A stretch of 64,000 nucleotides of DNA from positions 1,550,001 through 1,614,000 of the forward strand of contig NZ_JABBGB010000003.1 of the NCBI RefSeq assembly GCF_012927185.1, given 5' to 3'. Of this stretch, positions 53,174 through 60,724 are shown piece by piece. Source of the DNA: Pseudoflavitalea sp. G-6-1-2. GTDB taxonomy: Bacteria; Bacteroidota; Bacteroidia; Chitinophagales; Chitinophagaceae. Position 1 is the stretch's first letter. Each line of letters begins with the position of its first letter. Both the position numbers and the translations under genes were made by a program. The notes under the pieces were generated by a model. It saw only the letters and a program-made list of their open reading frames with translations, was not told where the DNA came from and ran no database searches.

Positions 53174-54697
53174 TTAAACATCAAACTTAATGCCCTGTGC
53201 CAGTGGCAGTTGGGTAGAGTAGTTGATGGTGTTTGTTTGTCTGCGCATATAGGCTTTCCATGCATCGCTTCCGCTTTCACGTCCGCCGCCGGTTTCTTTT
53301 TCTCCACCGAATGCACCGCCGATCTCAGCACCGGAAGTTCCGATGTTTACGTTGGCGATACCACAATCGCTGCCTGCAGCAGAAAGGAATTGTTCTGCTT
53401 CGCGGAGATTGAGGGTCATGATACTCGAACTCAATCCCTGAGGAACGCCATTCTGCAATGCGATGGCTTCTTCGATGGTAGAGAATTTCATCAGATAAAG
53501 AATAGGAGCAAAGGTTTCGTGCTGAACAATCGCATATTCATTCTTTGCTTCTGCGATGGCTGGTTTTACGTAACATCCGCTTTCGTAACCTGCTCCTTCG
53601 AGTACGCCACCTTCAACGATGAAGTTGCCGCCTTCTTTTTTGCAGGCTTCGATAGACTGGAGGTACAGTTTCACAGCATCTTTATCGATGAGCGGTCCTA
53701 CGTGGTTCTTTTCGTTCAGCGGATCTCCGATCGACAGTTGCTTGTAAGCCGCTACCAGTTTGGATTTCACTGCATCGTATACGCTTTCGTGTACAATCAG
53801 GCGGCGGGTGGTAGTGCAACGTTGTCCGGCAGTACCTACCGCTCCGAATACAGAACCAAGGATAGCGATATCGAGGTCAGCATCTTTAGAAATGATGATA
53901 GCGTTGTTGCCACCCAGTTCGAGCAGGGCTCTTCCGAGACGGGCACCTACAGCAGCGCCAACTGCTTTACCCATGCGGGTAGAACCAGTAGCAGATACGA
54001 GCGGAATACGGCCGTCGTTGCTCATCAGCTCGCCGATTTCACGGTCGCCGATAACGAGTCCGCATACACCTTCCGGTACATTGTTCTTCGTAAATACTTC
54101 TGCGATGATATTTTGACAAGCCACTGCACACAAAGGAGTTTTCTCAGATGGCTTCCAGATACAAACGTTTCCGCAAACCCATGCCAGCATGGTGTTCCAG
54201 CTCCATACAGCTACCGGGAAGTTGAAGGCAGAAATGATACCAACCAGACCAAGCGGGTGGTATTGCTCATACATTCTGTGACCGGGGCGTTCGCTGTGCA
54301 TCGTGAGGCCATGCAGCTGACGGGAGAGGCCAACCGCAAAGTCGCAGATATCGATCATCTCCTGAACTTCACCGTATCCTTCCTGCAGGCTTTTACCCAT
54401 TTCGTAGCTCACCAGTTTGCCTAAAGCTTCTTTTTTGGCGCGGAGCGCTTCGCCGATCTGACGAACAACTTCACCACGTTTTGGAGCAGGCCATTGGCGC
54501 CATTCAGCGAAAGCTGCCTGAGCTTTGGTGATCACTGCTTCATAATCTTTCTTGTCTGCTGCACGTACAGAACCGATCAGCTTTCCGTCTACAGGAGAGT
54601 AAGATTCGATTGTTGCGCCACCAGTATTGAGCCATTGGCTTCCGGTAGAAGCGCCGGCGTTGGTGGGCTGTATTTTCAGGGATGCGAGAAAATCCAT
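53174..54697 (-). CDS. ALDH7-type aldehyde dehydrogenase
   Basis: Encodes 507 residues from the ATG at 54697; a TTG eight codons upstream is less likely. The catalytic elements are LGRALLELGGNNAIIIS (general-base Glu) and GTAGQRCTTTRRLIVHES (nucleophilic Cys). HPLGLVGIISAFNFPVAVWSW and WKPSEKTPLCA bind NAD. The G-Q-R-C-T-T-T-R-R-L segment and C-terminal GGEKETGGGRESGSDAWKAY are typical of the antiquitin (ALDH7) group, which oxidises alpha-aminoadipate semialdehyde/piperideine-6-carboxylate in lysine breakdown. Related Bacteroidota enzymes are annotated as L-piperidine-6-carboxylate dehydrogenase. It stands alone. Confidence 0.9.
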   Translation of the reverse strand: MDFLASLKIQPTNAGASTGSQWLNTGGATIESYSPVDGKLIGSVRAADKKDYEAVITKAQAAFAEWRQWPAPKRGEVVRQIGEALRAKKEALGKLVSYEMGKSLQEGYGEVQEMIDICDFAVGLSRQLHGLTMHSERPGHRMYEQYHPLGLVGIISAFNFPVAVWSWNTMLAWVCGNVCIWKPSEKTPLCAVACQNIIAEVFTKNNVPEGVCGLVIGDREIGELMSNDGRIPLVSATGSTRMGKAVGAAVGARLGRALLELGGNNAIIISKDADLDIAILGSVFGAVGTAGQRCTTTRRLIVHESVYDAVKSKLVAAYKQLSIGDPLNEKNHVGPLIDKDAVKLYLQSIEACKKEGGNFIVEGGVLEGAGYESGCYVKPAIAEAKNEYAIVQHETFAPILYLMKFSTIEEAIALQNGVPQGLSSSIMTLNLREAEQFLSAAGSDCGIANVNIGTSGAEIGGAFGGEKETGGGRESGSDAWKAYMRRQTNTINYSTQLPLAQGIKFDV

Positions 54698-55231
54698 TAA
54701 TAATAGTTTTAGGAAGGGCAAATTTAAGGCAAAAATCAGAGAGGGGGTGTTTAGTATTGCTGTATGTATGTGAAGTGGTGGTAATCATGGGAATGGGATT
54801 AATAAGTTTTGGTGAATGATGGGATGCTGGGGTGGGTGGTGTTGTTTTGAGGGCCGTGCCGGGATATGCAGAACCAGTCCGACAACCAGGCCGGACAGGG
54901 GTTGACTCCGATGGGGCTTGGGGGAAGGAGGATTGGGCGGTGGTGCAGGGCCGGGCTGTGGCGCAACCTGGTCGAAGGTCCTGGTCAGCATATCCCGCTC
55001 CCGGCCCCGGAACCCGCTGAGTGGGCATCTGGCGGAATCCCTGTTTTTAGATTTTTGCATCAATTTGAGGGGGAGGGAGGAGGGGGCTTCTGTGCAACGA
55101 GCGGAGTAAAGGCGGTTTTGCTGCTGCAAATACTTCGCGGGTGCCCAGTCTCTCGGTCTCGCGATTGACTTATATTTCTTCGCCTCTGGCGAAGTTTTTA
55201 CGATTTGATTTGGGCTGATATTGGAATCCAA
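54698..55231. other. G-rich non-coding region with long imperfect inverted repeat
   Basis: About 530 bases with an unusually G-rich plus strand. The segments 54853-54869 and 54988-55005 form an imperfect inverted repeat: GGGATATGC at 54861 pairs with GCATATCCC at 54988, with flanking GC-rich pairing. Inside it AACCAGG (54884) can pair with CCTGGT (54967 or 54980). A plus-strand hairpin terminator follows at 55178-55200. A structured RNA read on the plus strand and ending there is possible. A 148-codon open frame covers the minus strand but has a strange composition and is not called. Confidence 0.4.
55178..55200 (+). terminator. Hairpin with T-run on the plus strand
   Basis: A 7-bp stem (55178-55184 with 55188-55194) with a three-base loop is followed by five T residues. 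No plus-strand protein gene precedes it, so it may end a non-coding transcript from the structured region upstream. Confidence 0.55.
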
Positions 55232-55618
55232 TTATCCTGCAAGCTTGTTGGCGATCGGTATAATTTTACAGGCTGCTTCTGATGCTTCCGGTTCTGGCGT
55301 TTTATCCGGGCATATAATCAGTAAGTCTTTGAGGGCAATCATTCGAAAATGCCCGTTGGCGGAGAAACCGCGCTCCATCAGCCATTTCCCTCTGAATCGG
55401 ATATAAGGAATCTGCGTATCGCGGCCCGGCAGATAAACGCGGCTGGTGCTGAACCTGCGGGAGTACGGAACACCAATAAAATCATGCTGAATAAATACGG
55501 ATAGAACCGAGCGGAGTTGCTGAACAGCCTCCAGCATTGTTTGAAATTGCGCTTCATTGGCTGCTTTCTTACTGACACTGATATTCTGAATAGCTTCTTG
55601 TTGTGCATTCTTTAGCAT
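55232..55618 (-). CDS. SymE-like type I toxin-family protein
   Basis: Encodes 128 residues. The C-terminal half has IPYIRFRGKWLMERGF followed by a short strand and LLIICPDK. This matches the SymE toxin domain, whose E. coli member reads IPAITLKGQWLEAAGF in the same place. SymE has an AbrB-like fold and acts as an SOS-induced RNA- or nucleoid-associated toxin controlled by an antisense RNA. The N-terminal 60 residues (a helical region with LEAVQQLRSVLSVF) are not part of the common domain. Upstream lies a gene-poor stretch with inverted repeats, and downstream a structured G-rich region. Whether it is toxic here is unknown. Confidence 0.75.
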   Translation of the reverse strand: MLKNAQQEAIQNISVSKKAANEAQFQTMLEAVQQLRSVLSVFIQHDFIGVPYSRRFSTSRVYLPGRDTQIPYIRFRGKWLMERGFSANGHFRMIALKDLLIICPDKTPEPEASEAACKIIPIANKLAG

Positions 55619-55913
55619 AATAAAAGAGTTTCATTAGGTTAAGAATAACTACGGTTTAGGGCGGGGTTGAGGCCGGTAAGGCCATTTTTGTAGGTGGCTT
55701 TTTAGCACGCAGCTCAGGCTGCGGCAATATGTTTTTCATTTTGGTAATGGAGGCGGTTTATGGCTTGCATGCAGAGGAATGTTGCAGTGCAATAAATAAT
55801 GGAGGGGCACCGCCGCATAGGAATGGATCATCAATCTCGATGAATTCAGTACAACAGGAGACAAAAAACTGAAGAAGGTAAGAAGGGAACCCTAAGCTGG
55901 GGGAATGAATACA

Positions 55914-56021
55914 ACTATAGGGTTGGACCTACTTACTCTTTTGCAACACTGGCTTCTGACGGCCCCCACCTTGCGGCAGGCAAACACAACAAAGGAGTAA
56001 AAGTAGGCCCAACCCTATAGT
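55914..56021. repeat. Inverted repeat of about 20-bp arms, 67-bp spacer
   Basis: The left arm begins ACTATAGGGTTGGACCTACT (55914) and the right arm is its near-complement ending CCAACCCTATAGT (56002-56021), with one or two mismatches. The spacer is GC-richer and includes GGCCCCCACC-like sequence. The size and layout would fit a miniature inverted-repeat element or a large RNA hairpin. No flanking target-site duplication could be identified by eye. Confidence 0.6.
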
Positions 56022-56150
56022 CGTTAATATAGAGCAACCGGGCGCTACATTTAATCTTGCTGTGCTTAAATTGTCAGAATTGTGCTGCAAGACGTTTATG
56101 TATAAGCGCACTAAATCGTACAGCTAAAGTAGATAGAAAGGAGAGCATGG

Positions 56151-56192
56151 CAGCGGGAAAAATAACGCCAGTTTGCGTTTTTTTTCCCGCTG
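56151..56192. repeat. Long hairpin, 18-bp arms
   Basis: 56151-56168 pairs with 56175-56192 with a single mismatch and a six-base loop; the arms contain an A-run and a T-run. It could be a bidirectional terminator, but no gene ends close to it. It lies 218 bases before the unnamed-family gene. Confidence 0.65.
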
Positions 56193-56409
56193 TTATTCGG
56201 AGATAATTTTGTATTGGACTTAACGGAGCTCTTCCGTAATAGCCCGCAATTCCAAATCCCGTAATGGAGGTATTCCCGGAAAGGGATAATTGCTGTTTTA
56301 AGTAACCGCATATGCAACACCGATACAGGTTTTAACATCTTCTGAATATTTATCGCTGCATCTCTTTATTAGATTCATATATCATTTCCTATCACATAAA
56401 CCTTTAGTT

Positions 56410-57276
56410 ATGGCTATTCAAACAGGAAAGACAAAGTTCAGCGGCAACCTCGGCGGTGACCTCATCGGCTACTATCGAAACGGCAAACATTGCCTGCGCA
56501 GCATGCCTGAGCATGTAGCACAAACAGAATCTACACGCAATGCAGCTAAAGCATTCGGAGATGCGAGCCATACCGGCAAGCTCATCCGGCAGGCATTAGC
56601 GCCATACCTGAAAGGAAAGAAAGATGGCAGCCATGTAAATCGCCTGAACAAAAAACTCATCGAAGAGGGTGTGGAAGGATTACGTGGGTTTCGTTTCAAT
56701 CAGCAAACCCGCATAGCAAATTTTGTATCCTCCCATATTTTGGATACAGACAATATCCTCCGCATCAGATACATCCTACCTCCCAGGCTCCTGCGTGTTA
56801 CACATATGGAGATCAAACTCATTGCCATGAGGATCGATCTGGCAACAGGCAAAGTCAATAACCTCAGGGAGCATGCGTTTACTCATGAATTTACAGCAAA
56901 GAACGAGGATAAGCCACTGGAAACTCCTTTGGTATGGAATGCGAATGTTCCCGGCAAAGGCACACTGATGGTAGTGTTGCAGGCCAATCCTTATCAGGGT
57001 AAATATCCTTTGTACGATAAAAGATTCCACTGTACGGAGATCATCAAGGTAGAAGTACCGCCTATAGATACGCTCAGCAAAAAACAGCGCAGACAACTTC
57101 GTTACAAACAACGTCAGCAACAGCAGCAAAAACAACAGGTAAAACAACCTGCCTCAAACGCAGTACTGGCACAATATTCGCGGCAATCTGATAGTGAAGA
57201 AAGCATGCAGCAGATACCTGATGCAATACGCAACGGATTATCTCACGATACTCGTCTGAAAGAACAAAGAGAATAG
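56410..57276 (+). CDS. Second member of the unnamed Bacteroidota family (paralogue of 3601-4299)
   Basis: Encodes 288 residues without a signal peptide, starting MAIQTGKTKFSGNLGGDLIGYY. The shared pattern with the 232-residue protein of the lysis operon is: R-N followed by AFGDASHTGKLIRQAL, an R-L-x-K segment (HVNRLNKKL), and LRGFRFNQQTRIANFV, followed by a beta-rich half with THMEIKLIAMRIDL and KGTLMVVLQ. The C-terminal 65 residues are Gln-rich and basic (KKQRRQLRYKQRQQQ), possibly coiled-coil or nucleic-acid binding, and have no counterpart in the shorter paralogue. No function is known to me. It stands alone, downstream of a repeat-rich region. Confidence 0.75.
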   Translation: MAIQTGKTKFSGNLGGDLIGYYRNGKHCLRSMPEHVAQTESTRNAAKAFGDASHTGKLIRQALAPYLKGKKDGSHVNRLNKKLIEEGVEGLRGFRFNQQTRIANFVSSHILDTDNILRIRYILPPRLLRVTHMEIKLIAMRIDLATGKVNNLREHAFTHEFTAKNEDKPLETPLVWNANVPGKGTLMVVLQANPYQGKYPLYDKRFHCTEIIKVEVPPIDTLSKKQRRQLRYKQRQQQQQKQQVKQPASNAVLAQYSRQSDSEESMQQIPDAIRNGLSHDTRLKEQRE

Positions 57277-57754
57277 CACATTGCTTTCTCTCAGCACTTC
57301 GTTGAATAATTAAGCGAAGCATTTTAGGGCGAACCAATTCAATTTCTCACTCCGGAGCAAGCCTCCGCGAAACTGTATTATCTCAACCATCGTTTTTTGA
57401 TCAATTCTACTCCAAATCTCTCCGAAATGTCATTGCACTCATCATCCATTTTACTCCAGCAGCTGCTGTATGCATCATGCAATAGCAAAGCTGTCCTTCC
57501 AAACACCTCTGCAAAGACGTTCACCTCAATTCCAGCTCGCTTCCAGATCAAGTCCACGTTATCTCCACGATGACCCGCACCTCACTCTGAGCTTACTCTC
57601 TCCTTACTTGATTAGTGCTTCGACTCCTATCTATGGTCTTTCCATGGTATGACCGTGGTCTGCAGGTGTAACCCTTCTTCAGAATGGCCATTGTCAAAAC
57701 AAAACTGCCGGCTGAATCTGATTCAGCCGGCAGTTTTGTTGTTGGATAAATGCT
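57277..57754. other. Gene-free region downstream of the unnamed-family gene
   Basis: About 480 bases. No gene was recognised. A weak hairpin (ACTTCG/CGAAG around 57296-57320) may end the preceding gene. The strong terminator at 57701-57737 belongs to the hxlR-type gene. Confidence 0.45.
57701..57737. terminator. Strong hairpin terminator after the HxlR-type gene
   Basis: A perfect 17-bp stem (57701-57717 with 57721-57737) with a three-base loop and A/T flanks lies 18 bases after the stop of the regulator gene. It shares the core GAATCTGATTCAGCCGG with the terminator at 58770-58806. Confidence 0.88.
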
Positions 57755-58105
57755 TTAAGCAGTCTTCACTAATATTCTTTTCCTATGTTCCTTTCCCCAG
57801 CTTTCCAGTTCGAGGATTACTTTTTTTAACGACAGCCCATATTGAGTGATGGAGTATTCAATATAAAAAGTGGATTCGTCGTACACGGTACGATCGATCA
57901 GCTGGTTCATCTCCAGCTCACGCAAAACGCGGGCAAGCATCTTGGGGGTGATGCCGTGGATATGGTTTTGCAAATCTTTGAATCTTCGCTTTTCAAACAT
58001 CAGCAGCATCAGAATCTGCAACTTCCACTTGCCGCCTAAAATATCCAGCACATCCCTGATGGGAAGCAGAGACCGTGTACATTCTTCTATTGATGCAGCT
58101 TTCAT
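57755..58105 (-). CDS. HxlR-family transcriptional regulator
   Basis: Encodes 116 residues. The winged helix shows the family pattern: RDVLDILGGKWKLQILMLLM, FKDLQNHIHGITPKMLARVL and YDESTFYIEYSITQYGLSL. The N-terminal Cys in IEECTRSLLPI matches the redox- or electrophile-sensing Cys of HypR/YodB-type regulators. It is divergent from the NTF2-like gene at 58261 across 155 bases and probably controls it. Confidence 0.93.
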   Translation of the reverse strand: MKAASIEECTRSLLPIRDVLDILGGKWKLQILMLLMFEKRRFKDLQNHIHGITPKMLARVLRELEMNQLIDRTVYDESTFYIEYSITQYGLSLKKVILELESWGKEHRKRILVKTA

Positions 58106-58175
58106 GTGTTTTACTTTGGTTTTATAGAGGCGCTATACTTTAGTAAAGCATCCGGTTTCAAGTGAGTATTGTAAA

Positions 58176-58183
58176 TAATTTTG
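58176..58183 (+). promoter_or_regulatory. Candidate -7 promoter element of the NTF2-like gene
   Basis: TAATTTTG matches TAnnTTTG. A TTTC resembling the TTTG -33 element lies 16 bases upstream. The position between the divergent hxlR-type and NTF2-like genes and 78 bases before the start codon is suitable for HxlR control. Confidence 0.5.
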
Positions 58184-58260
58184 AGGCATCGATGATTCAG
58201 AGATCTCTTTTCAACGACGTTTTGAAGTATACAAACCTATCAAAAAATAATTGAAATAAA

Positions 58261-58650
58261 ATGACACAAGTAGCGCCTATCGCAACAAGTCCGGATATGA
58301 CAACGGAGGTATTCATTCATTACTTCAATCAGGGGAATGTCGATAACCTCATCGATGCCTATTACGAAAAAGGGGGAGTGATTGCCGCAGCTCCGGGAGT
58401 ATCTGCGCAGGGAACAGACCTGAAAAATGCACTAATTCCATATTTTTCTATGAACGGAAAGATCTCAGGAAAAACAAGGCATACACTGATCAACGGAGAT
58501 ATTGCATTGCTGATTCTCGACTGGAGTGTTGAATATAAAGATGAAGCAGGGAATGATGCTACATACTCCGGCACTTCAACAGATGTGGTGAGGAAAGGAG
58601 CAGATGGAATCTGGCGTTGTATTATTGATAACCCACATAATATTAAATAA
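58261..58650 (+). CDS. NTF2-like/SnoaL-fold protein
   Basis: Encodes 129 residues. The pattern VFIHYFNQGNVDNLIDAYYEKGGVI-like helix and strand, ALIPYFSMNGKI and a C-terminal sheet with TSTDVVRKGADGIWRCIIDNP is typical of the NTF2-like/SnoaL group, which often acts on or binds small hydrophobic molecules. No signal peptide is present, so it is cytoplasmic. It is divergent from an HxlR-type regulator, which suggests induction by a small reactive or aromatic compound. The exact reaction is unknown. Confidence 0.88.
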   Translation: MTQVAPIATSPDMTTEVFIHYFNQGNVDNLIDAYYEKGGVIAAAPGVSAQGTDLKNALIPYFSMNGKISGKTRHTLINGDIALLILDWSVEYKDEAGNDATYSGTSTDVVRKGADGIWRCIIDNPHNIK

Positions 58651-58769
58651 CAGTTGGATGGAAAGGTGGGTGTGCGAACTGCTTTCAGGATGTTTTTGAG
58701 TTTGGTATGCCCCCTTATCTGTCCGCGTATCCTTACGCGTGCTTAGCAAATCATCGCTTTGATTGTAGC

Positions 58770-58806
58770 AAAACAGCCGGTCGAATCTGATTCAGCCGGC
58801 TGTTTT
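58770..58806. terminator. Bidirectional hairpin terminator
   Basis: An 11-bp outer stem (58770-58780 with 58796-58806) continued by GAAT/ATTC pairing, with A/T flanks, lies between the convergent NTF2-like and panB genes. It closely resembles the terminator at 57701-57737. Confidence 0.85.
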
Positions 58807-58837
58807 GTTTATGTGAATGAAAGATGCAGCTGACTAC

Positions 58838-59653
58838 TCAATACTGCTCACTCTCATTCGGAAAATCATTCGACTTCACATCAGTAATATACTGCTTCAC
58901 CGCACCTGTTACCTGCTCCGCAATATTAAGATACTGACGCAGAAAACGCGGCTTGAATTCCGTATTGATCCCAAGCATATCATGCATCACCAATACCTGC
59001 CCATCACAATGTTTGCCTGCACCGATACCAATAGTAGGAACAATAAGGCTTTCAGAAACTTCCTTCGCAAGCTGTGCCGGAATTTTTTCGAGCACCATCG
59101 CGAAAGCGCCTGCCTGCTCCAGCAGTTTGGCATCGTTGCGGAGTTTATTGGCTTCCGCTTCTTCGCGCGCACGTACCGTGTAAGTGCCGAATTTGTAAAT
59201 GGATTGCGGCGTAAGACCCAGGTGACCCATCACCGGTATACCGGCTGCAATAATGCGGTTCACCGATTCTAAGATCTCTTCTCCGCCTTCGAGCTTCACG
59301 GCATGCGCGCCGGTCTCTTTCATAATGCGCACCGCAGAAGCGAGGGCTTCTTTGGAATTGGATTGATAATAACCAAATGGAAGATCCACCACTACCAGCG
59401 ACCTGCTTACTCCGCGGATAACCGAAGAGGCATGATAGATCATCTGGTCGAGGGTAATAGGCAAGGTAGTTTCATGACCCGCCATTACGTTGGAGGCTGA
59501 GTCGCCTACCAGAATTACGTCGATGCCGGCCGCATCGAAAATGCGCGCAAAAGAATAATCATAGGCTGTGATCATACTCACTTTCTCGCCATTGGATTTC
59601 ATCTTCTGAAGCGTGTTGGTAGTAATTCGCTTGATTTCTTTGCTGATTGACAT
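58838..59653 (-). CDS. panB: 3-methyl-2-oxobutanoate hydroxymethyltransferase
   Basis: Encodes 271 residues from the ATG at 59653 ([19 protein letters not shown]). Family motifs are [66 protein letters not shown] and [20 protein letters not shown]. It transfers a hydroxymethyl group from methylene-tetrahydrofolate to ketoisovalerate, the first step of pantothenate synthesis in the cytoplasm. Metal-binding Asp and Glu residues are present. It follows ppx by 143 bases on the same strand. Confidence 0.96.
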   Translation of the reverse strand: MSISKEIKRITTNTLQKMKSNGEKVSMITAYDYSFARIFDAAGIDVILVGDSASNVMAGHETTLPITLDQMIYHASSVIRGVSRSLVVVDLPFGYYQSNSKEALASAVRIMKETGAHAVKLEGGEEILESVNRIIAAGIPVMGHLGLTPQSIYKFGTYTVRAREEAEANKLRNDAKLLEQAGAFAMVLEKIPAQLAKEVSESLIVPTIGIGAGKHCDGQVLVMHDMLGINTEFKPRFLRQYLNIAEQVTGAVKQYITDVKSNDFPNESEQY

Positions 59654-59796
59654 AACTGGAGTTTTTAGCGTTGAGCGGGAGGGAATATGGCTCTGCATTA
59701 GAATAAAACACATTCATAATGCTCCTCGCAGTTTGTGAATAGACGGCGAAGGTAGGGGATTCAGCAATAAAATGATCCAATTGTGGAGCTGGGATA

Positions 59797-60708
59797 TCAG
59801 AAACTCAGCTGGCGGCTTTTGGCCAGCTCGTCGTAGAGGTGTTGAATCAGTCCGTCCGCAAGGCCGATCTTGGGCACATAGATCTCCTTGATATTGGCCC
59901 AGCGCATGATGTTCACGTAGATCTGCAAAGCAGGTACGATCACGTCTGCACGGTCTTCGCGGAGTTTGTAAAGCCGCTGCCGGTCGGCTACGGAGAATGC
60001 GCTGAACTCTTTGTAATAGTCTTTCAGCATCTCGAAAGTAAGCGGCTTGCCTTCCTTTCTTTTGGAGAGGGAAAAGATCTTGTTGATGTTTCCGCCCGAT
60101 CCGATACCGATGATATCGTCTGTGTGGCCGCGGGTTTCGCGGCGAACGGCATCTTTCATATCGTCCCACTGGCTTTCATCTACCTGGCGTTTGAGCAGGC
60201 GGATAGTACCAATATTGAAACTCTTGCGGTATTTCAGTTTGCCTTCGGCGAAGAAAGAGAGCTCGGTGCTGCCACCGCCTACATCGATGTAGAGGTAGGT
60301 ATGCTCCTTATCCATTTTCTCGGCAATATGGTTCTCGTAGATGAGGGTAGCTTCGGTATCGCCGGTGATTATTTCGATATCGATGCCGGTTTCGTCTTTC
60401 ACATGCTGCAGAATGGATTCGCCATTGTCTGCATCGCGCATGGCAGATGTGGCAGCGGCCTTGAGGTGCTGCAATCCCACGCCATAAGCATCCAGCAATA
60501 GCTTGTAAGCCTTGATGGTGCTGATGATCATCGACTCTTTTTCGGGAGAAATGGTCTTCTTTTCGAATACATCAAATCCGAGACGGAGGGGTACGCGCAC
60601 AAGATTGATCTTCTGAAATTCTGGTTTCCCCTGCTCCGATTGAAATACATCGGAGATCAATAGCCGTGCTGCGTTGCTTCCAATATCTATTGCCGCCAGT
60701 CTCATCAT
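59797..60708 (-). CDS. Exopolyphosphatase (Ppx/GppA family)
   Basis: Encodes 303 residues. The start MMRLAAIDIGSNAARLL carries the ASKHA phosphate-1 motif, then SPEKESMIISTIKAYKLLL, ATSAMRDADNGESIL, GDTEATLIYENH and the phosphate-2 motif YLYIDVGGGSTELSFF. Later DDIIGIGSGGNINKIF completes the fold. At 303 residues it is the short two-domain form without the C-terminal HD-like domain of E. coli Ppx. It hydrolyses polyphosphate or pppGpp. The gene starts 16 bases after ppk1 ends, so the two form an operon. Confidence 0.93.
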   Translation of the reverse strand: MMRLAAIDIGSNAARLLISDVFQSEQGKPEFQKINLVRVPLRLGFDVFEKKTISPEKESMIISTIKAYKLLLDAYGVGLQHLKAAATSAMRDADNGESILQHVKDETGIDIEIITGDTEATLIYENHIAEKMDKEHTYLYIDVGGGSTELSFFAEGKLKYRKSFNIGTIRLLKRQVDESQWDDMKDAVRRETRGHTDDIIGIGSGGNINKIFSLSKRKEGKPLTFEMLKDYYKEFSAFSVADRQRLYKLREDRADVIVPALQIYVNIMRWANIKEIYVPKIGLADGLIQHLYDELAKSRQLSF

Positions 60709-60724
60709 TGTTGTTCACCGGGTG

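Larger units (their letters stand above)
55619..56409. other. Gene-poor region with two large hairpins
   Basis: About 790 bases between the divergent SymE-like gene and the unnamed-family gene. It contains a long inverted repeat at 55914-56021 and a hairpin at 56151-56192, described separately. Short frames here show no signal, motif or credible start. The composition is mixed and parts may be decayed genes. Confidence 0.5.

Noticed and set aside
54800-55230. A tRNA gene in the gene-poor stretch
   Set aside because: The region was inspected for a TTCGA-type T loop, acceptor stem and CCA-proximal pairing; none with correct spacing was seen.
54785-55231. 148-codon minus-strand open frame directly after the SymE-like gene
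   Set aside because: Its translation is Pro/Arg-rich and low in hydrophobic residues with no motif, and it overlies a structured, G-rich region with inverted repeats. It is more likely an accident of composition, though a coupled small gene is not excluded.
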